Source: Candidatus Peregrinibacteria bacterium (GTDB lineage Bacteria; Patescibacteriota; Gracilibacteria; UM-FILTER-43-11). Taken from it: a stretch of 6,473 nt of DNA. The position numbers were made by a program, and so were the translations under genes. The DNA is taken from assembly GCA_030637565.1 (NCBI GenBank), contig DAOWGG010000090.1, forward strand, positions 1-6,473. The letters are read 5' to 3'. Each line of letters opens with the position of its first letter. Position 1 is the stretch's first letter. The notes below the pieces were generated by a model. It did not search any database. It was not told the DNA's origin and saw only the letters and a list, made by a program, of their open reading frames with translations. Positions 1 to 4,849 of this stretch are shown in pieces.

Positions 1-440
1 CCGATCGAGGCAACAGGTCGTCCATCATAAATAACTAAAAAGCGCGTGATGCCTCCTTCAGCAGGAGCTTCGTAAACAATCGCTGCATCTTCCAATCCTG
101 TCTGCTGATGCCGAATGGGAGTGTAATTTTCAACAACAATCGCAATCGGTTGATTTCGACTGATGTTTTGCTCAAGTACTTCGCCGTTTAAATAAGATTC
201 CTCTGTTTTGATAAGAAGTGAAAAGTCCTCTTTTATATCATGAACTGACCCTTCATAGACACCTTTTTCATCCAAAATAGTCACTTCGTACTGCTTGTTT
301 TCAATGGAGTGAACAATAAGACCGATTAAGAATCGAACCACCAAAAAAGATACAATCAAAACGATAGCGAGCACAGCCCAAAACCAAGGTTTAAAAGGCA
401 TCTTTTTCTGAAGCTGGTGGATGAGTTTTTTAAAGTCCAT
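1..440 (-). CDS. Membrane-anchored DUF3048 (YerB-like) protein, C-terminus beyond the left edge
   Basis: This open frame begins at the ATG at 440 and runs leftward off the window, giving 146 visible residues. It opens with a short basic stretch (MDFKKLIHQLQKKM), then one strong hydrophobic helix at about residues 18-45, which is a membrane anchor and not a lipoprotein signal. A 45-residue linker follows. From about residue 97 comes the start of a DUF3048 domain: PIAIVVENYTPIRHQQTG (98-115), then IVYEAPAEGGITRF (121-134), then the beginning of a GPVRS-type motif (ASIG) at the cut. These are hallmark segments of the family that includes Bacillus YerB; its biochemical function is unknown to me. 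Topology suggests the domain is extracytoplasmic. The gene lies 45 bases downstream of rplY on the same strand, with a 34-base palindrome between. No Shine-Dalgarno sequence precedes the ATG. The family call rests on motif recall. Confidence 0.82.
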   Translation of the reverse strand, partial: MDFKKLIHQLQKKMPFKPWFWAVLAIVLIVSFLVVRFLIGLIVHSIENKQYEVTILDEKGVYEGSVHDIKEDFSLLIKTEESYLNGEVLEQNISRNQPIAIVVENYTPIRHQQTGLEDAAIVYEAPAEGGITRFLVIYDGRPVASI

Positions 441-449
441 AATTTCAAA

Positions 450-455
450 ATTGTA
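450..455 (-). promoter_or_regulatory. Possible -10 box for the DUF3048 gene inside the palindrome
   Basis: On the minus strand TACAAT (five of six matches to TATAAT) ends 9 bases before the ATG at 440, so a start site would fall 2-3 bases before the start codon. No convincing -35 was found, because the upstream sequence is the palindrome itself. It is supported mainly by the same layout in front of other genes here. Confidence 0.25.
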
Positions 456-483
456 GGGGCGATTCATGAATCGCCCCTACAAT
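450..483. repeat. Perfect 34-base palindrome with GTAGGGGC head (REP-like element)
   Basis: The two halves are exact reverse complements; each half read inward is ATTGTAGGGGCGATTCA, with no spacer. It fills nearly the whole gap between rplY and the DUF3048 gene. The 5' GTAG head of each arm resembles the GTAG signature of REP elements mobilised by RAYT (TnpA-REP) transposases; this link is inference. As RNA it would form a very stable hairpin and could attenuate or terminate rplY transcription, but only a weak ATTTTG stretch follows, so it is not a classic intrinsic terminator. Each outer end also carries an outward-facing TACAAT, similar to a -10 box. Confidence 0.85.
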
Positions 484-485
484 AA

Positions 486-1154
486 TTATTCAGCTTTTGC
501 CTCACCTTCAGCACCTTCAGCAGGAGCCTCACCTTCAGCACCTTCTGCAGGAGCCTCACCTTCAGCACCTTCTTCAGTAGTCGTTGTCTCTTCTTCAACT
601 GCTGCACGAGGAGCAGAAACCGTCAAAATATTAATATCCTCTGCATCCAAAATCTTAATCGTGTCAGGCACTTTAATGTCGCCAATGGTCAAAGAGGTGT
701 GGAAATCAACCAATGGGCTGATGTCTACTTCAATCTCATGAATCAGATCTTTAGGTAAGCATTCAACTTCAATGGTTTCCTTGCTTTGAATCATTACACC
801 AGCAAGGTCTTTAACAGCAGGAGCAACTCCAACAAGAACCAATGGTACTTGGGTGGTAATCGCTTTACCCATTTGTACAGCCATCACATCCACATGAATT
901 ATCTGATCGCTAACAGGTTCGTATTGAATATCTTGAACCAAAACAGGGAACTCCTCTTCTTTTTCGTTTTTAAAATACATAATAGTACTTCGACCTCCTT
1001 GTTCGTAAGCACGTCGAAAGTCTTGGTAGTCAACCGAAAATCCATGATTTTCAACGCCCTTTCCGTAATATGCCATAGGAATACGATTGGCAGAACGAGC
1101 TTCTTTAGCGGTGGCATAAACACCTTCGGTTACATCTAATATAATTTTTTCCAT
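486..1154 (-). CDS. rplY: 50S ribosomal protein bL25, long CTC/TL5 form with acidic repeat tail
   Basis: The 222-residue product matches the long form of bL25, which binds 5S rRNA in the central protuberance of the large subunit. Residues 1-92 are the 5S-binding barrel domain, including the ending VSDQIIHVDVMAVQMGK (81-97). Residues 98-184 are the TL5-type beta domain: VPLVLVGVAPAVKDLAGVM (103-121), ECLPKDLIHEIEVDIS (131-146), then LTIGDIKVPDTIKIL (155-169). Residues 187-222 are a low-complexity Glu/Ala/Gly tail made of repeats of EGAEGEAPA, encoded by 27-base tandem repeats; acidic tails are common in long bL25 proteins. The start at 1154 gives the usual MEKIILDV opening. No Shine-Dalgarno sequence precedes it. 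The gene lies 47 bases after the CBS gene on the same strand and ends in TAA. Confidence 0.95.
   Translation of the reverse strand: MEKIILDVTEGVYATAKEARSANRIPMAYYGKGVENHGFSVDYQDFRRAYEQGGRSTIMYFKNEKEEEFPVLVQDIQYEPVSDQIIHVDVMAVQMGKAITTQVPLVLVGVAPAVKDLAGVMIQSKETIEVECLPKDLIHEIEVDISPLVDFHTSLTIGDIKVPDTIKILDAEDINILTVSAPRAAVEEETTTTEEGAEGEAPAEGAEGEAPAEGAEGEAKAE
499..579 (-). repeat. 27-base tandem repeat in the 3' end of rplY, about three copies
   Basis: Units at 499-525 and 526-552 differ at one base (TTCAGCAGG versus TTCTGCAGG on the plus strand). A third, diverged unit occupies 553-579. In frame, each unit encodes the nine-residue motif EGAEGEAPA in the bL25 tail. Near identity at DNA level implies recent slippage or duplication, so copy number may vary between strains or be miscounted in assembly. 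Confidence 0.9.
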
Positions 1155-1180
1155 TATAATAATGAATTAATGAATTAAGG

Positions 1181-1202
1181 ACCTGCCTACCGGCAGGCAG
1201 GT
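1181..1202. repeat. GC-rich imperfect palindrome (CCTGCC...GGCAGG)
   Basis: The 22 bases pair end to end as an inverted repeat with 8 outer pairs (ACCTGCCT with AGGCAGGT), one A/C mismatch, and a CCGG centre. It lies in the 47-base gap between the CBS gene and rplY and overlaps the last base of the CBS stop codon. No T-tract follows on the minus strand, so a terminator role is weakly supported. Palindromes of this CCTGCC/GGCAGG type look like dispersed repeats, but only one copy is present here. Confidence 0.75.
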
Positions 1203-1681
1203 TAAACTTTTTTAACTTTAGCGAGTTGATGGACAATATCCGTTCGGGTAATAATTCCGACCAATTCGTCTTTTTTATTAACAACAGGGAGGCGATTGAT
1301 TTGTTGATCTGACATAATATTCAACATTTCTTGCAGAGTTGTATTCTCCTGAATGGTAACAACAGAATCAAACATTAGATCTTTAACGGTTTCAGCACAT
1401 TGATCCTTTAAATGCTCATTAAAGTCTGCAACATTATCCAGATAAACAATTCCTCCAAGTAGATTAATAGAGCGAGGAGCTTGAAGTGTTGTGAAGTGTT
1501 TAATAAGGTCAGCTTCAGTAATGATTCCCACTACATGATTCTTGTCGTTTACAACGGGGACGCCTAAAATACCACTTTCATCCAATAATTTAAAGATTTG
1601 TTTAATCCCCTCGTTTTCCTGAACCGCAATAACTTCTTTGGTCATAAATTCTTTCGCTTGTTTTTTGAGGATTTTATCCAT
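1202..1681 (-). CDS. Stand-alone protein with two CBS domains
   Basis: The 159-residue protein consists of two CBS domains, at about residues 8-63 and 96-153, which normally fold together as a Bateman module binding adenine nucleotides. Each ends with the typical strand-helix signature: GIITEADLI (52-60, D58) and GIITRTDIV (142-150, D148). MTKEVIAV (13-20) and LMFDSVVTI (102-110) are the paired entries to the domains. The linker at 64-95 includes NLLGGIVYLDNVADF, as in small AcuB/YhcV-like CBS proteins. No catalytic, transporter or DNA-binding domain is attached, so it is probably a soluble sensor of cellular energy state acting on an unknown partner. The ATG at 1681 is preceded by TATAAA five bases upstream and no Shine-Dalgarno sequence. 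A start at M13 would cut into the first domain and is less likely. Confidence 0.92.
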   Translation of the reverse strand: MDKILKKQAKEFMTKEVIAVQENEGIKQIFKLLDESGILGVPVVNDKNHVVGIITEADLIKHFTTLQAPRSINLLGGIVYLDNVADFNEHLKDQCAETVKDLMFDSVVTIQENTTLQEMLNIMSDQQINRLPVVNKKDELVGIITRTDIVHQLAKVKKV

Positions 1682-1686
1682 AATAA

Positions 1687-1692
1687 TTTATA
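1687..1692 (-). promoter_or_regulatory. Possible -10 box for the CBS gene, leaderless position
   Basis: On the minus strand TATAAA lies 5 bases before the ATG at 1681, so transcription would start at or next to the start codon. No good -35 hexamer is visible at 16-18 bases upstream. The gene could instead be read through from tRNA-Leu. Confidence 0.35.
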
Positions 1693-1729
1693 GTGTGATC
1701 TAGATTAATAATGTGGGTGAGATTTACTT

Positions 1730-1781
1730 CTCGAGTGGCAGGGCCAGCCGTAGCTCGTAGAGCGAAGGCTGGTGCCGCGAG
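1730..1781. repeat. Interrupted inverted repeat joining the tRNA-Leu 3' end to its trailer
   Basis: The core is CCAGCC (1744-1749) with GGCTGG (1767-1772), and inside it GCTC (1753-1756) with GAGC (1760-1763) around a GTA loop. Outside it, GGCA (1737-1740) can pair with TGCC (1773-1776), and CTCG (1730-1733) with CGAG (1778-1781). The right arm therefore contains the encoded CCA, the discriminator base and part of the acceptor strand of tRNA-Leu. It may be a dispersed palindromic repeat placed at the tRNA end, or a processing or termination hairpin; no T-tract follows. Confidence 0.65.
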
Positions 1782-1854
1782 TGGGAATCGAACCCACACT
1801 CCCGAGGGAACAAGATTTTAAGTCTTGCGTGTCTACCAATTCCACCATCGCGGC
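1770..1854 (-). tRNA. tRNA-Leu, anticodon UAA, CCA encoded
   Basis: Read on the minus strand, this is a class II tRNA. The acceptor stem is GCCGCGA with TCGCGGC. A TGGTGGAATTGGTAGACA D region follows, then the anticodon stem CAAGA/TCTTG with loop CTTAAAA (anticodon TAA). The long variable arm contains CCC-TC-GGG, and the T arm is GTGGG-TTCGATT-CCCAC. A73 is followed by an encoded CCA at 1772-1770. It decodes UUA, and UUG by wobble, which are frequent leucine codons in this AT-leaning sequence. It is the first gene of the minus-strand series and sits 88 bases before the CBS gene. Its 3' end is part of an inverted repeat extending into the trailer. Confidence 0.97.
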
Positions 1855-1878
1855 GCAAAGATCAATTAAACATGCCAA

Positions 1879-1893
1879 GCATCAGAGTGATGC
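1879..1893. repeat. Small perfect hairpin in the tRNA-Leu leader
   Basis: GCATCA and TGATGC flank a three-base GAG spacer, giving a 6-pair stem. It lies between the probable tRNA promoter and the mature 5' end at 1854, so it would be in the leader removed by RNase P. No T-tract follows on either strand, so it is not a terminator. Confidence 0.5.
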
Positions 1894-1904
1894 ACAGCCC
1901 GATT

Positions 1905-1933
1905 ATTTTAGACAATTTGACCACTTAACACAA
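1905..1933 (-). promoter_or_regulatory. Probable promoter of tRNA-Leu
   Basis: On the minus strand, TTGTGT (1933-1928) and TAAAAT (1910-1905) are separated by exactly 17 bases. The -10 matches five of six consensus bases and the -35 three. Transcription would start near 1898, leaving a leader of about 44 bases before the tRNA. It faces away from the plus-strand genes that begin at 2018. Confidence 0.45.
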
Positions 1934-1989
1934 GCTTTTTTTAGAGATCTGAGCTTAGAGTTTTTACTTCCTGTTTCTCAGTAATAATG

Positions 1990-1995
1990 TATAAT
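1990..1995 (+). promoter_or_regulatory. -10 box upstream of the delta'-like gene
   Basis: A perfect TATAAT ends 22 bases before the ATG at 2018, so the start site would lie near 2002 with a leader of about 16 bases. A -35 is not clear: TTTACT (1963-1968) resembles the consensus but is 21 bases away. This is the only promoter-like signal for the plus-strand group in the divergent intergenic region. Confidence 0.45.
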
Positions 1996-2017
1996 CAAAA
2001 CCTAAAAAATCTCAAAT

Positions 2018-2956
2018 ATGTTGTACAAATGGGACATCGTTGGACATGAGAATCAACTCGATCAGATTGAGAGAGAAATCAAAGAAGATAATTTGAGTCA
2101 TGCTTATTTATTTTCTGGAACGAAGCAGAGCGGTAAATTTAGTATTGCCAAGGTATTATCCATGATTCTTCAGTGCCCCAATAATTTTTGCCACACTTGT
2201 AAAGATTGTGAATCAATCAAGTCAGGGTCTCATCCGGATACAATCTTAATGGAAGACGATGGGGTTTCAATTAAAATCGACGACGTTCGTGAATTAGTTC
2301 GTAAGACAAACTTAACTAGTCAGGGAAAATATCGCATTGTGGTTATTGAAAACATAGAAAGAATGCCAACAGAAGCACAAAATTCATTCCTAAAAACACT
2401 CGAAGAGCCTTCTGGTAAAACCATTTTCCTATTAACCACTAGTCAGCTCGACCAAGTCCTCTTAACCATCCAGTCCAGAGTACGTCATTATCATTTTTCA
2501 ACAGTGGATGACAATATTTTAGCCGATTATTTACAAAGCACATTTGGACAACGGGCTGAAATGACAGAGGTAGTGACAATGGCGCAAGGGCGTCCAGGCC
2601 TCGCCATATCTCTCATGAAAGATTCAGAGGCTTTTAGCTATCAAAAAGGGCTTTATCATCAAATTGAAACCTTTTTAAAAAAGAACGATTTATCACAAAA
2701 ATTCTCATTTGTAGAAGGAATTGAAAAAGACGCTGAAAAAATTGAACTTTTTCTAGATGCTTTCACTCGTTATTTAAGAAAGCTGATTTTTGATTTTACC
2801 CACCAAAAAGATCATCCGCTTAAAAAGCGTTTTAGTTTGAAAGCAATTGTGAATTTGTTTGATGTTTTAGAAAAAACTCGCTATTTTATAAAGCGCAATG
2901 TCAACAAAAGGCTCGCTCTAGAGAATTTGTTGATCCAAACCGAAAAACAAAAATAA
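2018..2956 (+). CDS. holB: DNA polymerase III delta'-like subunit (clamp loader), degenerate ATPase motifs
   Basis: The 312-residue protein has the clamp-loader AAA+ layout. It opens with IVGHENQLDQIEREI and then LSHAYLFSG (26-34). Four cysteines at 53, 58, 61 and 64 (CPNNFCHTCKDC) form the zinc-binding insert. SFLKTLEEP (123-131) is the signature of delta' and DnaX. A sensor-1 and arginine-finger region, FLLTTSQLDQVLLTIQSR (137-154), follows, then GRPGLA (191-196) and a C-terminal helical collar domain. Its role would be loading the sliding clamp during replication. The P-loop reads GTKQSGKF (34-41), lacking the usual Ser/Thr after GK; the Walker B region reads VVIENIE, without DE; and the SRC motif is SRV. 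It is therefore probably a non-hydrolysing subunit, as in E. coli delta'. The size and lack of a tau-like extension argue against DnaX. The symbol is by family. Confidence 0.87.
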   Translation: MLYKWDIVGHENQLDQIEREIKEDNLSHAYLFSGTKQSGKFSIAKVLSMILQCPNNFCHTCKDCESIKSGSHPDTILMEDDGVSIKIDDVRELVRKTNLTSQGKYRIVVIENIERMPTEAQNSFLKTLEEPSGKTIFLLTTSQLDQVLLTIQSRVRHYHFSTVDDNILADYLQSTFGQRAEMTEVVTMAQGRPGLAISLMKDSEAFSYQKGLYHQIETFLKKNDLSQKFSFVEGIEKDAEKIELFLDAFTRYLRKLIFDFTHQKDHPLKKRFSLKAIVNLFDVLEKTRYFIKRNVNKRLALENLLIQTEKQK

Positions 2957-2963
2957 TTACAAA

Positions 2964-2991
2964 TGTTACAAAATCAATAAGCCTTGTAACA
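2964..2991. promoter_or_regulatory. Inverted repeat upstream of the TPR gene (possible operator)
   Basis: TGTTACAA (2964-2971) and TTGTAACA (2984-2991) are perfect inverted 8-base arms separated by 12 bases. The site lies 8 bases after the delta' stop and 28 bases before the TATAAT box of the TPR gene, a location suited to a dimeric regulator. As a hairpin it is AT-rich and not followed by T residues, so it is a poor intrinsic terminator. The function is inferred from position and symmetry only. Confidence 0.4.
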
Positions 2992-3018
2992 GAAAAGCAG
3001 TTGTAGTTATTAATTTTT

Positions 3019-3024
3019 TATAAT
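3019..3024 (+). promoter_or_regulatory. -10 box of the TPR gene, leaderless position
   Basis: A perfect TATAAT ends 6 bases before the ATG at 3031, so the expected start of transcription coincides with the A of the start codon. No Shine-Dalgarno sequence is present. A matching -35 at 16-18 bases upstream is not evident. Confidence 0.5.
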
Positions 3025-3030
3025 CAGAAA

Positions 3031-3834
3031 ATGCCTCAGCTCTATATATTCATCATCACGTTAGCCGCCATTACGATTATTATTTCTCGTCGAAGTCATA
3101 TTTTTAGTCGAGATAAGCAATTAAAATTCCGAGAAGAGGTTTCAAAAAAAGTAGATGAATTGCAGAAAGAGCGCCAAGAAACAGAGCATCAGCGGTTTAA
3201 AGATATTCATTTAAATGAACAGAAGAATAAAAAATATGATTTTTCACAGTTTAAAATAACCCTCAGAAAAGCTGATATGGCCATGGCAAAAGCACAATGG
3301 AACGAAGCAAAGAAATGTCTTATACAGTCATTGGCCTTAACCCGAGACGAATTCCCCATCTCCTTAAAGCTCGCAAAGGTATATATGGAAAGTGGTGATT
3401 TAAAAAGATCCGAAGCATTGTATAAACGATTATTAGACGTTGATAAAAATCAGCCTGCGATTTATGAGAATTTGGCAAAAATTCACTCTAAAAAGAAGCG
3501 TTACAAAGAAGCGATAGGAGCCTATGTCCAATCAATCGAGTTGGATTCATCAAACGACAGATCTTTAATCGGACTGGGAAATCTTTATCAAATGCTCATG
3601 CGACATTCTTTGGCAGCAGAGTGTTTTAGGCGGGCGGCAGAGCTAAAACCACGTGAAGTACAATATCTTTTCTTTTTGGCCGATGCTTGTAAAGCTGCTG
3701 AGGATTATGAAAATGCTCTTTTTACTTACGAAAAAATATTGACGGTAGAGCCTTATAACGAAAAAGCACAAAATTCAGCGCAGGACGTTCGGATCAAAAT
3801 CAATGAAATGGAAAAGGCAATAGTGATCTCTTAA
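3031..3834 (+). CDS. Membrane-anchored tetratricopeptide repeat protein
   Basis: The 267-residue protein starts with a hydrophobic helix (residues 3-19, LYIFIITLAAITIIIS) followed directly by RRSH, which suggests the N-terminus is outside and the rest cytoplasmic. A charged, probably coiled-coil stretch spans about 28-67. Five TPR-like repeats of 34 residues follow from about 74 to 243. The clearest are PISLKLAKVYMESGDLKRSE (109-128), AIYENLAKIHSKKKRYKEAI (143-162) and YLFFLADACKAAEDYENAL (212-230). TPR arrays bind peptides or proteins and scaffold complexes; no enzymatic domain is present and the partner is unknown. It lies 74 bases after the delta' gene with its own TATAAT box, and 29 bases before pyrF, so it may be co-transcribed with pyrF. 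The specific role is not recognisable. Confidence 0.88.
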   Translation: MPQLYIFIITLAAITIIISRRSHIFSRDKQLKFREEVSKKVDELQKERQETEHQRFKDIHLNEQKNKKYDFSQFKITLRKADMAMAKAQWNEAKKCLIQSLALTRDEFPISLKLAKVYMESGDLKRSEALYKRLLDVDKNQPAIYENLAKIHSKKKRYKEAIGAYVQSIELDSSNDRSLIGLGNLYQMLMRHSLAAECFRRAAELKPREVQYLFFLADACKAAEDYENALFTYEKILTVEPYNEKAQNSAQDVRIKINEMEKAIVIS

Positions 3835-3849
3835 TTTAACAATTTAAAA

Positions 3850-3855
3850 AATAAT
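3850..3855 (+). promoter_or_regulatory. Possible -10 box of pyrF
   Basis: AATAAT (five of six matches to TATAAT) ends 8 bases before the ATG at 3864, so a transcript would have a leader of one or two bases. The 29-base gap to the TPR gene is very AT-rich, so a chance match is possible and read-through from the TPR gene is an alternative. Confidence 0.25.
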
Positions 3856-3863
3856 CAAACACT

Positions 3864-4793
3864 ATGGAACACTTTGGTGATCGTTTATCGAATCGGATTC
3901 AAAAACTTTCAAACCCTACTGTAGTTGGTTTAGATCCACGGTTAAGTCAAATCCCTTCTTTTATTAAAGAGGTAGCTATTAAAAAACACGGAGGGGAAAA
4001 CCTAGAGGCAGTTGCCGCCGCGATTATTATGTTTAACGTAGGAATTATTGAAGCCGTTGCCGATATCGTTCCTGCAGTAAAGCCACAAATTGCTTTTTAT
4101 GAACAATACGGTCATGCGGGCTTGTTCGCCTATGAACAAACCATTAAATATGCTCAGGAAAAAGGAATGATCGTAATTGGAGATGCAAAACGAAACGACA
4201 TCAGTTCAACCGCCGAAGCTTACGCCAATGGTCATTTGGGTGAAGTTGATGTTTTTGGAAAGCTATTAACAACTATCAATGCAGATTCGCTAACCGTAAC
4301 TCCTTACTTGGGGTCCGACGGAATCACCCCATTCACTAAGGTTTGCCAAGAGCACGGACGAGGAATTTTCGTTTTAGTCCGCACTTCCAACCCATCAGCT
4401 GATGAAATTCAGGGGCAGGCTGTCGGAGATCACCTTCTCGATGAAGAAGTGGCTTCTTTAGTGGAAGGTTGGGGTCGTGATTTAATTGGAGATACTGGTT
4501 ACTCATCTGTCGGCGCAGTGATTGGGGCAACTTATCCCGAAGAGGCGCGAACACTTCGAAACTTAATGCCAAATCAAATTTTCCTTGTTCCTGGTTATGG
4601 AGCGCAAGGCGGGGGAGCCGAAGATGTAAAACCGTGTTTTCACGATAACGGAACGGGGGCGATCGTTAATTCATCTCGCGGAATTATTTTTGCCTATCAA
4701 AAAGACGACAAATGGAAAGAAGAGCAGTATCACGAAGCCGCTCGTGAAGCCGCATTGGCAATGAAAGAAGATTTAGGAAAATTATTCGGATAG
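3864..4793 (+). CDS. pyrF: Orotidine 5'-phosphate decarboxylase, type 2 (PyrF_2) family
   Basis: The enzyme converts OMP to UMP, the last step of de novo pyrimidine nucleotide synthesis, in the cytoplasm. At 309 residues it is the longer type 2 form, not the roughly 230-residue E. coli type. The motifs occur in the expected order: VGLDPRL (21-27); KPQIAFYEQYG (73-83); the catalytic DAKRND (107-112; with K73 this supplies the Lys-Asp-Lys-Asp array); TVTPYLGSDGI (144-154); FVLVRTSNPSA (169-179); VIGATYPEEARTLR (219-232); the phosphate-binding VPGYGAQGGG (242-251); and NSSRGI (269-274). All catalytic residues are present, so it should be active. The start at 3864 gives the natural N-terminus. 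There is no Shine-Dalgarno sequence. No other pyr gene is in the window, and it sits between a TPR protein and an unknown protein. Confidence 0.96.
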   Translation: MEHFGDRLSNRIQKLSNPTVVGLDPRLSQIPSFIKEVAIKKHGGENLEAVAAAIIMFNVGIIEAVADIVPAVKPQIAFYEQYGHAGLFAYEQTIKYAQEKGMIVIGDAKRNDISSTAEAYANGHLGEVDVFGKLLTTINADSLTVTPYLGSDGITPFTKVCQEHGRGIFVLVRTSNPSADEIQGQAVGDHLLDEEVASLVEGWGRDLIGDTGYSSVGAVIGATYPEEARTLRNLMPNQIFLVPGYGAQGGGAEDVKPCFHDNGTGAIVNSSRGIIFAYQKDDKWKEEQYHEAAREAALAMKEDLGKLFG

Positions 4794-4796
4794 AAT

Positions 4797-4825
4797 TTGA
4801 CATAAGTCATCAAAAAGCTAAGAAT
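4797..4825 (+). promoter_or_regulatory. Possible promoter of the acidic-tail gene
   Basis: A perfect -35 hexamer TTGACA (4797-4802), just after the pyrF stop codon, is followed after 17 bases by AAGAAT (4820-4825), four of six matches to TATAAT. Start would be near 4832, about 18 bases before the ATG at 4850. A competing -10 candidate is TTTAAT at 4835-4840, nine bases before the ATG, but it has no -35 at a proper distance. Confidence 0.35.
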
Positions 4826-4849
4826 CACCTCCATTTTAATTTTTTTGCT

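Noticed and set aside
450..483. Classic rho-independent terminator of rplY
   Set aside because: The stem is strong but has no loop spacer and no run of T after it on the minus strand, so I list it as a palindromic repeat instead.
466..1139. Plus-strand and alternate minus-strand open frames overlapping rplY (466-741, 786-1139, 899-1123)
   Set aside because: They are shadows of rplY, which has strong family motifs. The Ser/Ala/Pro-rich one is only the complement of the tandem repeats.
1772..1984. Plus-strand open frame of 70 codons beginning MPRVGIEPTLPREQ
   Set aside because: It is the antisense of tRNA-Leu plus the divergent intergenic region. This peptide start is a familiar artefact of translating the complement of tRNA-Leu genes.
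4336..4572. Minus-strand open frame inside pyrF
   Set aside because: It is antisense to the conserved catalytic core of pyrF, with no promoter or family motif.
4824..4832. ATCACCTCC, identical to the last part of the usual bacterial 16S rRNA 3' end, upstream of the acidic gene
   Set aside because: A nine-base match is expected by chance at roughly one in twenty for a window this size on both strands. It is on the sense strand, where it would not act as a ribosome binding site. The minus-strand GGAGGT has no plausible gene at the right distance.
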